A DNA stretch of 64,000 nt from Leptobrachium leishanense (taxonomy: Eukaryota > Chordata > Amphibia > Anura > Megophryidae), in assembly GCA_009667805.1 (NCBI GenBank), contig CM019067.1, forward strand, positions 158,925,049-158,989,048, in the 5' to 3' direction. How positions within the stretch are numbered: the first letter of the stretch is position 1; the number at the start of each line of letters is the position of its first letter. The position numbers were made by a program, and so were the translations under genes. This document shows, piece by piece, positions 1-10,596 of the stretch. A model generated the notes under the pieces. The model saw only the letters and a list, made by a program, of their open reading frames with translations, was not told where the DNA came from and made no database searches.

Positions 1-2088
1 ACCAGGAGCGGAAGACTTCTTGGAAGAAGAGGATGCAGAGCTGGAAGACGGAGAACTAAACGGAAGGAGAAAGTACGGTCGAACGGAGGAATATATAACC
101 TAACCAATAAAGTCCTCTCTGCCCACCAACATCAAATTCTTCAAAAGGGCATGAAATTTGCTCCTACAAACAAACTAGACAAATTTAATATGTATATTGA
201 CATACAAAAATTTAAGAAAAATTTATGCCTGAAAAAATACTTTTCTAAAAATCCGATTGAAAGGAATGAAACTATGCATTTATATACGCACACCAATTTA
301 AAAGAAAAATCCACCTTCCCAAAATCTATGATCTCTTCAGAAATCACCACTGTCGAACAAATGATCTTATCAGATTTGGAAAAGATGGAACACAAGAAAA
401 GTAGGGATAACCTGACACACCAGGAACGAAAAGCACTACGCGAATTAACACAAGATGACGATATCGTAATTAAGCCCGCAGACAAGGGTGGAGGAGTAGT
501 AATCATGACGGCTGAATATTACAAGGATGAAGCTATGCGAATACTAGGAGATGAAACAACGTACAGACACTTAAAGAAGGACCCCTCGATGGACTTTAAG
601 CACCTATTTCATGAATATCTAGATCAGGGCCACCTACTTGGCATCCTGAATAATAATGAACGCAAGTACCTAAAAATCGATCATCCGAAAATCCCCATCT
701 TTTATTTTCTACCCAAAATTCATAAGAATCTGGAGAAACCACCAGGTAGGCCAATCATCTCCGGTATAGGATCAATTTCCAGCAGACTCTCAGAATATCT
801 TGACAAACAATTACAACCATATGTCATAACCACTGAGACCTACCTGAAGGACACTATTGAGATGATTAACGTCCTGGCGGATGCAGACTGGAAAGATGGC
901 GACATATTAGTCACTAGTGACGTCCAGTCACTATATACAATCATCCCGCACAGCAAAGGGATAGAGGCAGTCAAATTCTTTTTAGAGAAAGACCAAAAAC
1001 TACAGCCAGAACAGATCGATTTTATCCTCAAAGGCATACAACTGATACTTGAACATAACTACTTTTGGTTCCTAGAGGAGTTCTACCTACAAGTATCTGG
1101 TACAGCGATGGGAACAAGATTTGCCCCTAGTTTTGCAAATCTTTTTATGGCACATTGGGAAAATTCGTTTTTATCAAATTGGAAAACCAACTTGATTTTA
1201 TACCGTCGTTATATTGACGATATATTTTTTATATGGAGAGGGGGAGCCGAAGCTCTACAGTCATTTTTTAACCTTTTAGCTACCAATGATAGAGGCATCA
1301 TTTTAACCTCTAATTGGAGCACCAGTGAAGTCATTTTTCTAGACTTAAAAATCTTTGTCGAGGATAATAAGATCAAGACTAGGACGTACTTCAAAGACGT
1401 GGATTGCAACAGCTTTATAGAACGTAGGAGCTGCCACTTACCTCAGTGGCTAAATGCCGTTCCGAAAGGTCAATTTTTACGAATGAAAAGAAACTGCACT
1501 AACATTTCGGATTTTGACATCCAGTCCGCAAAACTACATCTAGATTTTGTTGAGAAAGGGTATAATCCACAGACTCTGGAAGATACGAGAATGGAAGTTA
1601 GAAAAATGGAAAGACTAGAACTACTGAAAAAAAAGAAAGAGAATTCAACGCAGAAAAATATGGAAGGGGTGCCATTCATATTCTCCTACAATCCTCTTAA
1701 TAAAGAGATAAGGAAGAGCATTAAGAAGCATTGGCCAATACTACAAAGAGACCCCATACTGAGCGACATTCTCCCAACGATACCACGTATCATATGCAGA
1801 GGGGTAAAAAATCTAAAGATGGAACTCTCGCACAGGGTCAGAAACAAGAAAACACCCAACCATTTTGGGATAAGAGAAGGCTTCCACCAATGTGGGAACT
1901 GCTTAAACTGTAGAAATACTAAAGGCAAGAAACAAATAAACTCAGAAATTGAAAGAGATGGCAAAAAAATTAAAAGAATGATGACATGCTTTTCAAAAAA
2001 CGTTATATATGTTCTGACCTGTCCCTGTGGACTCAGATATGTGGGACGTACCACACGGCCACTTAACATACGTATACAGGAACATATA
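1..2088 (+). pseudogene. Penelope-like RT/GIY-YIG ORF, first part, open at the left edge
   Basis: The frame of the ATG at 151 is open back to base 1, and the residues before that ATG (…HQHQILQKGMKFAPTN) look like normal PLE protein, so the real start lies outside the window and 151 is not preferred. Visible motifs: KPADKGGGVVIM at 472-507, PKIHK followed by KPPGRPIISG at about 712-765 (RT fingers), SGTAMGTRFAPSFANLFM at 1096-1149, and the catalytic YIDD box at 1210-1221. Near 1885-1917 is a Cys-rich CGNCLNC motif typical of the linker before the endonuclease. The GIY-YIG domain starts with IYVLTC and CGLRYVGRTTR at about 2005-2060. At 2088 the frame runs into a DNA transposon; translation then stops at about 2133. 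The sequence resumes in frame at 3016. No internal stop or frameshift is seen in this part. Confidence 0.9.
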
Positions 2089-3012
2089 CAGGGTTATCCA
2101 AAGAGATTCGAAAAGTCACCGCACGTTCGGTGACTTTTCGTTCTCTTCAATTCGGTTCCTTTTGCCGATTGCATTTCGGTGACCCTACGGTGTATTCAGC
2201 ACGCACCACAGGGTCCCCGAATTGCAGGGAAAAGCTGCCGCAAAAACTGACGAAAAAACTAACGAATGCACGCTGAAAACAAGCAAAAACATCTGGATTA
2301 ACCTTCGAAAAAGCCGAACAGGAGCCGAAAAGGAGCCGAATCACCCACAGAGTCGAAGCAGCTGTGACGTTAGAGGATGCCAGTGAATAAATTAGAAAAA
2401 ACCCATTTTGTATGAATCTGGGAAAAAGAAACGCTGTTTGCAAAGAAACTACTGACCGCGAAAATGTCTGAAATTTTCACAGGAGGTCCAGGGAATGATA
2501 ATAAAGAGGGCTGTTACAAACAAAATAAGTAAACTGAAAAAAAATAAATAAATAAAAAAAAAATAATCGGACTTTACATTTTTTTTTTAAAAAATTCAGA
2601 AAAATGCTTAAAGTATCCAAAAAATCTATAAATAAAGAGACTTTTTGCTGCAGAATTATCTATAATGAACGGTTTTTGTAGATATTGAATTAAAAACGGA
2701 ATATTTTTTAACATTGAAGCCTATGGGATTCTCCTGAATAAATTTGCCGAATGAACCCACCGAATGGCAGGGCATTAGGGAACCTTTCACTGCTGGTTTG
2801 TGTTCTCTGAATAGCCGAAGCAGTGCTTTTTCATGGGGATTTCACTGCCCTCGAACAGGGACCGAACAGGCACCGTATGTTCAGGCAATTCGCCAGGATT
2901 TGGCGAATTGCCTGCTCTCTGGATAGCCGAATGGCCAGGAAAGGTACCGAAGGCTGATTTTCAGCCTTCGGTTACCTTTCTCAAGCAATTCGAATCTCTT
3001 TGGATAACCCTG
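2089..3012. mobile_element. Non-autonomous DNA transposon inserted in the PLE ORF
   Basis: The 924-bp insert has perfect 24-bp terminal inverted repeats (2089-2112 and 2989-3012, beginning CAGGGTTATCCAAAG). It is flanked by a 3-bp duplication ATA (2086-2088, 3013-3015). Removing it restores the PLE reading frame exactly, which fixes both ends. It has no transposase. Internal hairpins are visible: one just inside the left end around CGCACG with GTCACC/GGTGAC arms (2116-2138), one with 14-bp arms at 2880-2912 (CAGGCAATTCGCCA…), and one near 2943-2977. The superfamily is unresolved: a 3-bp duplication fits CMC (CACTA-like) or Harbinger types, but ATA is not the usual Harbinger TWA. A diverged partial copy lies at 27667-28060. 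Confidence 0.9.
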
Positions 3013-3015
3013 ATA

Positions 3016-3255
3016 AGAAATATTAAGAAAGGATTTGACAAGCACAGCGTATCATTACATTTCAAACTAAAACATGGACAAAACCCAGAAGGCCTCTCAT
3101 TTATGGCAGTTCAAAAATTAGAACCCCTCTGGAGAGGAGGAAGCCTAGAAACACGACTAGGCAAAGAAGAAATGAGGTGGATTTTCTTAATGAATACACT
3201 GCAACCCCATGGATTAAATGCAGATTTTGAACTGTGCCACTTTCTTAACAGCTAG
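3016..3255 (+). pseudogene. Penelope-like ORF, last 80 codons of the GIY-YIG domain
   Basis: In frame with 1-2088 once the transposon and one ATA are removed. It encodes the C-terminal end of the endonuclease (HSVSLHFKLKHGQNPEGL… then LETRLGKEEMRWIF and a final ELCHFLNS) and ends at TAG 3253-3255. The same region of PLE copy 2 (49954-50240, minus strand) is clearly homologous, including the closing FELCHFLN. The C-terminal part contains the conserved H and E residues expected of a GIY-YIG nuclease, but it is separated from its RT by the insertion, so this copy cannot make a full protein. Confidence 0.88.
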
Positions 3256-4683
3256 TTACTTTCATTCTTAACCATTCTTTTAAACACCAGACCTCCTTCT
3301 CTTATCCCCCCTTTTTTATCCTTCGACGCTTTTATATTTTATATTTCTGATTTAATCTTTGCCAGTCTAGAATTATAACACCACCAACTCTCTATATATT
3401 TTTATAATTCATATTTTCTATTTATTTATTGCGGTGCTCAACGATCAACCCCAGCCGCTATTATTAGGAATCCAGGCAATATGTCTGACTTCGAGTTCGA
3501 AGCATCAGCTAAACGAAAATAAACAAGAACGAGATAAAGAGAATCGTCATAGAAAACGTAACCATAGTCGTTCCAAAAGTCGGAGAAAACGAGAAAACGG
3601 AGAAGCCGTAAATTTTAAATTTTAATTTATTTTATTATATATTTTTTATTTATTTATTACTAATTTTAATGGCTCTCACCTCTCCATCTTAATGTTCCCA
3701 TTGCTTACCTTTTATTCATTCTATTTATTTTATTTATTCTCTGTACGTTTTGAGCTAACCTCCATACGATACCAATCATTTTCTCATAATTAATCTCTTT
3801 GTAAATTAATCCCATAAATCTACCCCGCATTAGAACAGAAAATCTGGGTATAGAACGACCAGGATACCCACCACAAGACATTATTGGACAAAACTCCTCC
3901 ACCTTATTAATATAAGTTCCTAACAATATATCCCCATCTTTTCGTTTCTTATATACGAAAGAAAAATGCCACTAATCACTAGTCCCACAACCGAATAAGT
4001 TTTAGACAAACAGCTAAGCTCTACACACGAACGAAAACGAAACTAGAAAGTTTCCGCAAAGGCTCTCTGGGTAAAACCCCTAACTATGGATACGAACGAA
4101 AATGAAACTAAAAGAATTTTCGCAAAGCATTTCTGGGTAAAAAGGGCCATTTCCGGTTCACTAACGGTGAAAACTAAATAAATTTCCATCGCTCTTTTTT
4201 ATATTTTCATATCGTATACAAATCATCTGACCTGCATTCCATTTTTCAACATGTAAGAACTATGTGTGCATTTCGATTACGATACAACTTTATGGACCTA
4301 AAATATGCGCATAACCCTATTGGTCAATCCTTTTGTTTATTTCCGGTCCATTTACGATGCGAAATGTTGTCCGTTCTTTTGAATCTCTGTATTTTATATA
4401 AGCCATAGTTTGATTCTAAGCTTCATTTTAAACCCTCCTTTTATAATAACTGTTTTAAAGATTCGTAATTGCTGCGATTGCTCATGTATCGCATTCATTT
4501 TCGTTTTCAATTCGAAATCACCGCAAAGCATCTCTGGGTAAATCCGAACGAACGGAAGCTGACCAACAGGAAACAGGAAGTTAACAATTCCAACGTGGCA
4601 GGAAATGCAATTAGTATACTATATAAGAGGACACTTTCATTTTAACTTTCACTTTCTTATTGCACTTTATGGACACTAAACAC
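3256..4683 (+). other. A+T-rich 3' region of PLE copy 1
   Basis: No credible gene. The sequence is A+T-rich and includes three related units with a CGAAA…CGCAAAG…CTCTGGGTAAA pattern at about 4026-4077, 4089-4141 and 4498-4550, i.e. an irregular internal repeat. Position between the PLE stop codon and the ribozyme motif makes it the untranslated 3' part of the element. Confidence 0.6.
4026..4550 (+). repeat. Three diverged internal repeat units in the PLE tail
   Basis: Units at about 4026-4077, 4089-4141 and 4498-4550 share GAACGAAAAYGAAACTA or a close variant, then CGCAAAG, then CTCTGGGTAAA or TTCTGGGTAAA. The third is separated from the first two by about 350 bp. The function is unknown. 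Confidence 0.6.
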
Positions 4684-4723
4684 ACCGACTGAGGAAGGCT
4701 TTTTAGCCGAAACGCGTCTCGGT
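4684..4723 (+). ncRNA. Hammerhead-type ribozyme motif (PLE copy 1)
   Basis: Stem I is ACCGA (4684-4688) with TCGGT (4719-4723). The core is CTGAGGA (4689-4695), then one extra A, then stem II GGCT (4697-4700)/AGCC (4705-4708) with loop TTTT, then GAAA (4709-4712), then self-complementary CGCG (4713-4716) and the cleavage triplet GTC (4716-4718). The base at hammerhead position 7 is G instead of U; that position is known to tolerate change. The extra A before stem II is a real deviation. Very short palindromic stem III is typical of the small PLE hammerheads reported to cleave as dimers. The match to the core is seen directly; activity is inference. Confidence 0.75.
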
Positions 4724-4883
4724 ATAACTTGTCCAGGATTTTATTATTTCCAATAAATTTATTATTTTATATCTTGCATTCGCCACTTTTTCTCCTTTTC
4801 CCTATTCTTGGATATCTGGACCAACTGCTGCTACACCAAAGGGGTGGGTCTCCACCTTAAGAGAGCCCAAGGTGATATCCCTT

Positions 4884-4920
4884 GAGCCTGGCATTGAGAG
4901 GCTCTACAATCGGTGAGTGT
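4884..4920 (+). other. PLE tail hairpin followed by GTGAGTGT, copy a
   Basis: GAGCC (4884-4888) pairs with GGCTC (4900-4904) across a short loop; after eight bases comes GTGAGTGT (4913-4920), a good match to a 5' splice site. The same arrangement recurs 185 bp downstream and twice in each inverted arm of PLE copy 2. The function is unknown. Confidence 0.55.
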
Positions 4921-5068
4921 GATCAAACTTTAAATCATTTCCTCACATATACGCACAGAGTTACGCTATGGGAGTGCCGTCTCCCGATTCTCTCTGCTTT
5001 ACCTAGTAACCATCACAGACGAAAGGAGGGACGTGCCACTCTATATTTGGCCGCAAGCTATTTTCCTT

Positions 5069-5107
5069 GAGCCTGGATTTTCCTTAGGCTCCTACAAATG
5101 TGAGTGG
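5069..5107 (+). other. PLE tail hairpin followed by GTGAGTGG, copy b
   Basis: GAGCC (5069-5073) pairs with GGCTC (5087-5091), followed by GTGAGTGG (5100-5107). It is the second member of the pair described at 4884-4920, with the same CTTGAGCCTGG left flank. Confidence 0.55.
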
Positions 5108-5640
5108 TACATACATTGGCTTTACTGAATTGTTCCACTCCAGTACGACCATCTGCACTATTATCGCCTTTTATGTTTTACTTCTCTCTGAGGGATATCT
5201 TCAAAGAGAAGATCTGATACCCACGTCACAGAGAAGATTGATACACTTGTCTTCAATCAACAACACTTCCCTGAGTATTGAACTGCTGCACTTTTTGAGC
5301 ACCTATTTGCACAAATAGACTTTATTGACTATATTTTTTGCACTTTTTGCCCTTTTAACGATTCTATAATTGACATTTTAAGGACATCCTCATTCATATA
5401 TCCTATTCATATTTTATTCAATATTAACCAGTTGTCTATTAATCAGCTGTTCACTGTTTTATGTACCGTTTTATGCGCCGTATGGTCCTTTTATCCCTTT
5501 ATCTTAGTCTTGACACATATTTTGGTTGTTTTTTATGTGTTTTTACCATACTATTGGCTGCAATTGATTATTTAATAGTAATCCACTTAGCACTTTAATT
5601 AATTCATTTAAATAAGCTAGCGCCCACACTGTATAGTGTA
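5108..5640 (+). other. Terminal part of PLE copy 1 tail
   Basis: A+T-rich sequence without a supported gene. It includes TTTTACTTCTCTCTGAGGGATATC (about 5173-5196), which resembles the stretch just beyond the inverted arm of PLE copy 2 (about 61358-61395), supporting common ancestry of the two tails. Confidence 0.5.
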
Positions 5641-5689
5641 TATTCGTATACACATTTCCCAATCGAACCAAGGGGACAGCCTGACGAAT

Positions 5690-8600
5690 CCACCGAGCAA
5701 CGGAAGGATGAGAAGTAACAACCCCCTAATGGTGAACCGAGCGACGCCAGGAGCAGGTACGTACCCGACAACCTGCAGGACCCCAACCACAGCAAGGGGG
5801 AGCCATCTGCCCAGAGACGAGGAGGAGACAGACATCACCGGAGATAGGAGAACAAGTCCCCGACGAAGGTACCCCCGAAGGGGCAACCCGAGGACCGTCA
5901 GAGGCTCAAAGGGAGCACCCCACAGAGCAACCAGGACCCAGCGCAAGACCAAAGGCAGAACCAGGTCCCAGACAACTGGGCGCAGAAGGCCACAGCCCGA
6001 AACGTCAAAGGAAGCAGAGCCAAGTCCCCCAGAGCGACCGAAGACAAGGCAGCCCCTGTAACCCCAAGCCGCAAACCCCTGCAGAACCGCCTCCACCGGA
6101 AACGCAGCAGATCAGGAATGGACACGGAATGGCAAGCCACGCACCTGGCACCAGGAGAGAACGTGAGCCAAACCCCGATCATAGAGTCGGCAAGTCGAGG
6201 GCTTCGCGCCATGCGAAAACAAGGGAACCAGGTACACCGAGAGATCCCGAGAAGACAGGACGGAGGCAGCCCCAGCCACGCCTCAACCGACCCCAGCATG
6301 CCGGCCGGTAGAGCAGGGAAGTCCAGCAGAGAGCCCGACAGTGGGAGGATCCAAGAGCGAGGACGAGACAGCAGCAACACCACCAGAAACCAGACCCAGT
6401 GTGGCCAGCAGGGAAGGACCACAATCACCGAAGCCCAGGCTATCCTGACCTTCAGAAGGACCCCCGGGAGCCATGCAAGCGGCAGGAAGAGGGAAGCCAG
6501 GCCGAAGGCCCACCGGAACGAGAAGGCGTCCAGCAGCTTCGGACAGGCCACCGACGGGAAGCAAAGCGAGGAACTGGGAGCCATGACAGCAACGGACAGC
6601 CTGCCAACCTCGACACCACCAACGAGAACACCACCCGGGACAGGGACCAGCCCCTGCGTGCCAGAGACGCCAGGCCAGAAAGCCTGCCCGAGGGGCGAGA
6701 ACACCTGGAATGCGAACTGCAGAAGCACCTACAGAGGAACCGCTGCCCAGAAAGGAAAGCAGGGGATACCAGGTGCCCCCCCCAGGCCAGGCAACACACT
6801 GCAGAGAAGACGGCCGACCGGAACAGCACGACCCCACAGAGGAAAAGCGAAGGCCCGACGAGCCTCCCAGACAGCCCGAAGCTGTCAGAAAAAACCGGAC
6901 AGAGTGCAAGTTCCAGAATCCCAGCCCCCCCGGATGACCAGAGAATGAGCGCCCCCCCCCCCCCGGCCGCCGAAGAGTCCGGACACAGCGAACAAGTCCA
7001 GGAGCAACAGAGGAATACCGGAGCCGAGAAGGAAATTAGGAGCTACCACAGCAACAGACCCCTTAGGGACCCCGAACGCAGATGCGATGGGCCAGGGAGG
7101 ACAGGTCCCCATCCCACCGGGAAAGGACAGTGCATTGTAGACCGCAGGGGTGCGTCCTTGCCCACAGCGCCGGTGGGACAGCAGCCGAACCAGAACCTGC
7201 GATAGATGCCCGACGGAGCCCCAAGCAGCAACGAGCAGACGAGACCTTGAAGCCACACCTCAAATGGAACAGCAAGGAGAAAAAAAAAAAAATTCCCACG
7301 AGGCGACCACCACGGACCGCAGAAAGACAACCTCAGCAAAGGCACCAGTCGTGACAATGCCCAGTGCACCAGCCACCAGAGACGGGACAGGACCTCGATA
7401 GAGCGGGCCACCTGAGAGTCCAAGAGAGGCATGGAAGCTGCCTCGAGAAGCAGAGCATCCTGACGGGAGGGCCTGATCCCAGGCCCCCAACGCAAAAATT
7501 GCCAGAAGCACAAGCAATACCATCGAACAAGAAACCCCAGGAGCGGAAGATAGCCCAAAGGGAAGAGCACAAAACTGAAAACGAAAAGAGCCTGTCCCCA
7601 GAACGAACCGCAACTGGAGAAACACCCAGCTCACCTGTGTGACCGGGACATGGAGAGAGGCATCCAGCACATCCAAGGCGACCCCGAAAGCTCCGGCCCG
7701 CAGAAGGAGAGAAGCAGTGCGAACAGCACCCTCAGGAGCCGTTCCGCACATACACCCCGAGCCACAGACCGAAGGGCCAGAATGGGGCAAAAGGAGCCAT
7801 CGGGGTACCCCACCAGAAAGAGACGAGAGTAGGGACCGGGGAAGCAGACCGGGGACGGCACAGGGACGATCACCCCCTCCAGCAGCAGGCTAGAAGGACT
7901 CCGAACTAACGAAACCACGGAGCCTGCGGTCTCCGCCCCGGCATACGCCGTCGGAAGGGACGGACGGACATGCCGGTACAAAGGACCCCACCCGGGGGAA
8001 AGGAAGAGAGGGAAAAAAAACCAAAAACTAACAGGACAGGTATCCTGAGGGCGAACATGCGGAAGAACTGTCTGAGCATCCCCAGGCTGTTGCAGCAAGT
8101 CCAGCAATGCTGAGCCGCATACCAGGCCGAAGGACAGGCCATAAAAGGAGTAAGGAGACACCCAGTCAGCCGACCAGGACCGGAGCCAGACCGCTCGACA
8201 GCCCAACACGTCGAGGCCTAAGGCCCGCAGCACGGAGGCAATAGCAGCCTAGACAGAAGAAACCGAAGCAGATTGAATAAGGAGGAACAGGCGAGGCACC
8301 TTAGGGAAGAGGCCGGACAAGGCCCATCCAGCTCCAGCAAGTAGAGCAGGTGCGCACAGGAACCGAGGCGACCGCCATCAGGGCCCTGCCAGGAAAAACC
8401 CAAGGCAGTACAGGCATGCCGTGAGGCAGGCACAATCCCCCAGACCAACGGACCTTACCAGCGGACAAGCACCCCGAAGGAATGCCAGACCAGAGACGGA
8501 GTCGCGCCACGGCCTAGATCAGACAGCAACACCTCAAAGGCCACTGCCGTAGACAAAGAACAAAGGAGGACATGCTCCCGAAACCTGAGGAACAAATGGA

Positions 8601-9845
8601 AGCCGAATAGGCAAAAGCCCTTCCTAGGACACAAGCAGTGCAGGACAAAGGGTGAAGGAAACCCCGCAGCCTGAAGGGGACCAGACTTCTCAACCGGAGC
8701 CCCCATTTATTATGAGAGACAGAGCCTTGCTGTTTCTTCCAGGCTGTGCAACACTCACTATTCACAAGTGCTATCCCACTACTAACCAACACGGGGGATT
8801 TTTCCTGCTCTGTGTCCAGCCTGGGTCGGTTTTTTCCTCCTTAGACCAACCTGGCAGCACCAAGTTCCCTCAGAGTCTCTATATTGATGCTGACCTTAGT
8901 GTGGACACCAGATCGACATAGCTCAGCGGGGAACAGAACTCCTGGACTCAAGCAAACCTACTGCCTCAACCTCCCAGAAAGCTGAGATTACAGGCACACG
9001 CCACCGCACCCGGGTCAAAGGGGCATTCCCAGCCGTCAGGGTCACACTCCCCCTGCGTCCGTGGACTAGAAGGGACAACCCCGCAGCGTTAGAAACGAGA
9101 GGGGACAGTGCAGCAGACCACAGGGCCGCAAAATAAAAAAAAATAAAAAATTCAGCAGCAGAAAACATCCAGGAGCCTGGACCACAGCAGCCAAGCGGGA
9201 GACCGGCGACTCAGAAATGCACACCCCCTTCCCCAGCGACATAACCACACCAGGGCAAACGTCAAACAGCCAACTGCAGCAGCCAAGCACCAAGGGGTGC
9301 AACCAGGAGTGTAGACTGCAAGGGGGCCTTCCCCTTCACCTCACCTGGTACAGCCTCCCTGGGGCCGACATCCAGAGAAGGGGGAACCACCATACGGCTT
9401 GCGAAGCAGCCACACCAGGAAAAAAAAAAAAAAACAGCAACCAGCCGATCTGGGGCGAACGGAGGAGATCCAGGACCCGAAGGAAACAGCAACGCTGACC
9501 AGCGGGCAACCAGGCAAACGTCTGCACAAGAAACCGGCACCAGAGCTCAACTCCATGCGGCAAGAAGGTGCCAACCCCCCGGCGCATGCGCAACACACGC
9601 CGGTGGACCCCGGAAGTCGCGTCAGCAAGATGCGACTCCCGCACGCAGACATCCCGGACAGTGCTGCAAATGCCAGCGCTGGAGCCGGCAGACCCCGAAC
9701 CCTCCACCGGAGACAACGCAATGGCCATGAAGGGCCAGGTCGGGCACGGGAACTAGAGGGAGAAGCAATGCGGCCGCCCCCGGAACCAACAGATTCCCCC
9801 AACGCCGCCTCCCAGGCAACCCATCTGGAGGACAGGAAGGAATGA
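5690..9845. other. T-depleted 4-kb region of unknown nature
   Basis: Sampled 60-base lines hold only about 2 to 4 T on the plus strand (for example 6121-6180, 6841-6900, 7801-7860), while A, C and G are roughly equal. The bias starts near 5690 and ends near 9845, apart from the 7SL-like insert. Because stop codons need T, long open frames appear in several plus-strand frames; on the minus strand the low A content has the same effect. None shows a recognisable domain, so I do not call genes here. No terminal repeats or target duplication were found. The bias could reflect an unknown repeat family, strand-biased editing or mutation, or a constraint on a transcript. Confidence 0.7.
8714..9013 (-). 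ncRNA. 7SL (SRP) RNA-like sequence, probable pseudogene
   Basis: Read on the minus strand it aligns from end to end with vertebrate 7SL RNA, from the CCGGGYGCGGTGGCG 5' end (9013 downward), through TTGAGTCCAGGAGTTCTG in the Alu domain and GTGTCCACACTAAG, the S-domain CCAGGTTG, AGTAGTGGGATAG and TGTGAATAG, to the closing CTCTGTCTCTCAT. The length, 300 nt, equals the real RNA. 7SL is the scaffold of the signal recognition particle. Divergence is visible throughout, and the SRP54-binding helix 8 has GGACACAGAGCAGG where the conserved form has a GGAAACGGAGCAGG pattern, so it is probably not functional. No poly(A) tail or clear target duplication was found, unlike most 7SL retropseudogenes. Confidence 0.85.
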
Positions 9846-10588
9846 CTGGGGGGTTCTGGGCTCAGCTCTTACAGGCTACAGGGGAGGAGTCACAGGGTGA
9901 GGAAGGGTTCACCTGGCCCTAGGTGTGTCCTTTTGTTTTTAGGCTTGGTAATCTGTCCAAAAGTGGGATTGAAGATGAACCCTTGGGTACTGCCGCTCGA
10001 TGTATGGAAAAAAAAAAACAACACTACAGTATATGAAGGGAACATCTTAAATTCTTGAAGATCAAGATAGTCAAGAACAATTAAGGGAACATCATATCCA
10101 ATAGTTTATATGCAAACAAACATCTCTCAAAGTGGATACCTGGTGATCAACATTAACCAAACCTGATTAAGCTTCTGTTTGAATTTTTTATTGAAATGCC
10201 AAAAGGTTTGTCACAGCTGTGACACACTGAGTAACTCCCACTTACACCATGGCATTGCTATTTATGAACTATACTACTATAAAGCATTTCGTGTGTGGTG
10301 GCTATTCATTATGTGAATGAGTAATGACTGGCTTTCAGGTGATGGCTGAGTCATTTGTGTATCTGTAGGTCATGCGTGTGACATGTGGTGGGCCTAAAAC
10401 ACGTGTGGGCACCACCACACACCTGCCACTCCATAAAAAGTAGCAAGGATACACAGGTCGCCAACCACAAAGATAAAAATTCAGTGCATAGTGTGCACCT
10501 TTAAATTTTTAAAGGCTATAAAATGGCAATCGTTTTCCCATGAATTGATAAAAGTTCAAAACCCTTTGTTTCAGGCAGCTGTATCTGG
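9846..10588. other. No gene seen
   Basis: Unremarkable sequence between the T-depleted block and the hAT element. I specifically looked for the GAD exon that should follow exon 13607-13756 and did not find it here. Confidence 0.5.
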
Positions 10589-10596
10589 GTAGGTGT

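Larger units (their letters stand above)
1..5640 (+). mobile_element. Penelope-like retroelement copy 1 (5' end outside window)
   Basis: The frame is open from base 1, runs through a reverse transcriptase and a GIY-YIG endonuclease, and is followed by about 2.4 kb of A+T-rich 3' sequence with a hammerhead-type motif (4684-4723) and two hairpin motifs (4884-4920, 5069-5107). This is the plan of Penelope-like elements, which retrotranspose by target-primed reverse transcription and carry hammerhead ribozymes in their terminal repeats. The right boundary near 5640 is an estimate: it is where A+T-rich tail gives way to T-depleted sequence. No target duplication can be tested because the left end lies outside the window. 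Confidence 0.85.

Noticed and set aside
3434..3625. Basic 63-codon frame in the PLE tail
   Set aside because: Low complexity Arg/Lys/Asn in A-rich sequence; no homologue in the tail of PLE copy 2.
5636..7893. Long overlapping open frames in the T-depleted region
   Set aside because: Open in several frames on both strands because stop codons are rare when T (or A on the other strand) is scarce; no domain or biased codon pattern favours one frame.
8923..9013. Primate Alu contamination
   Set aside because: The similarity to Alu comes from 7SL; the match continues through the whole S domain, which Alu lacks, so this is a 7SL-like sequence.
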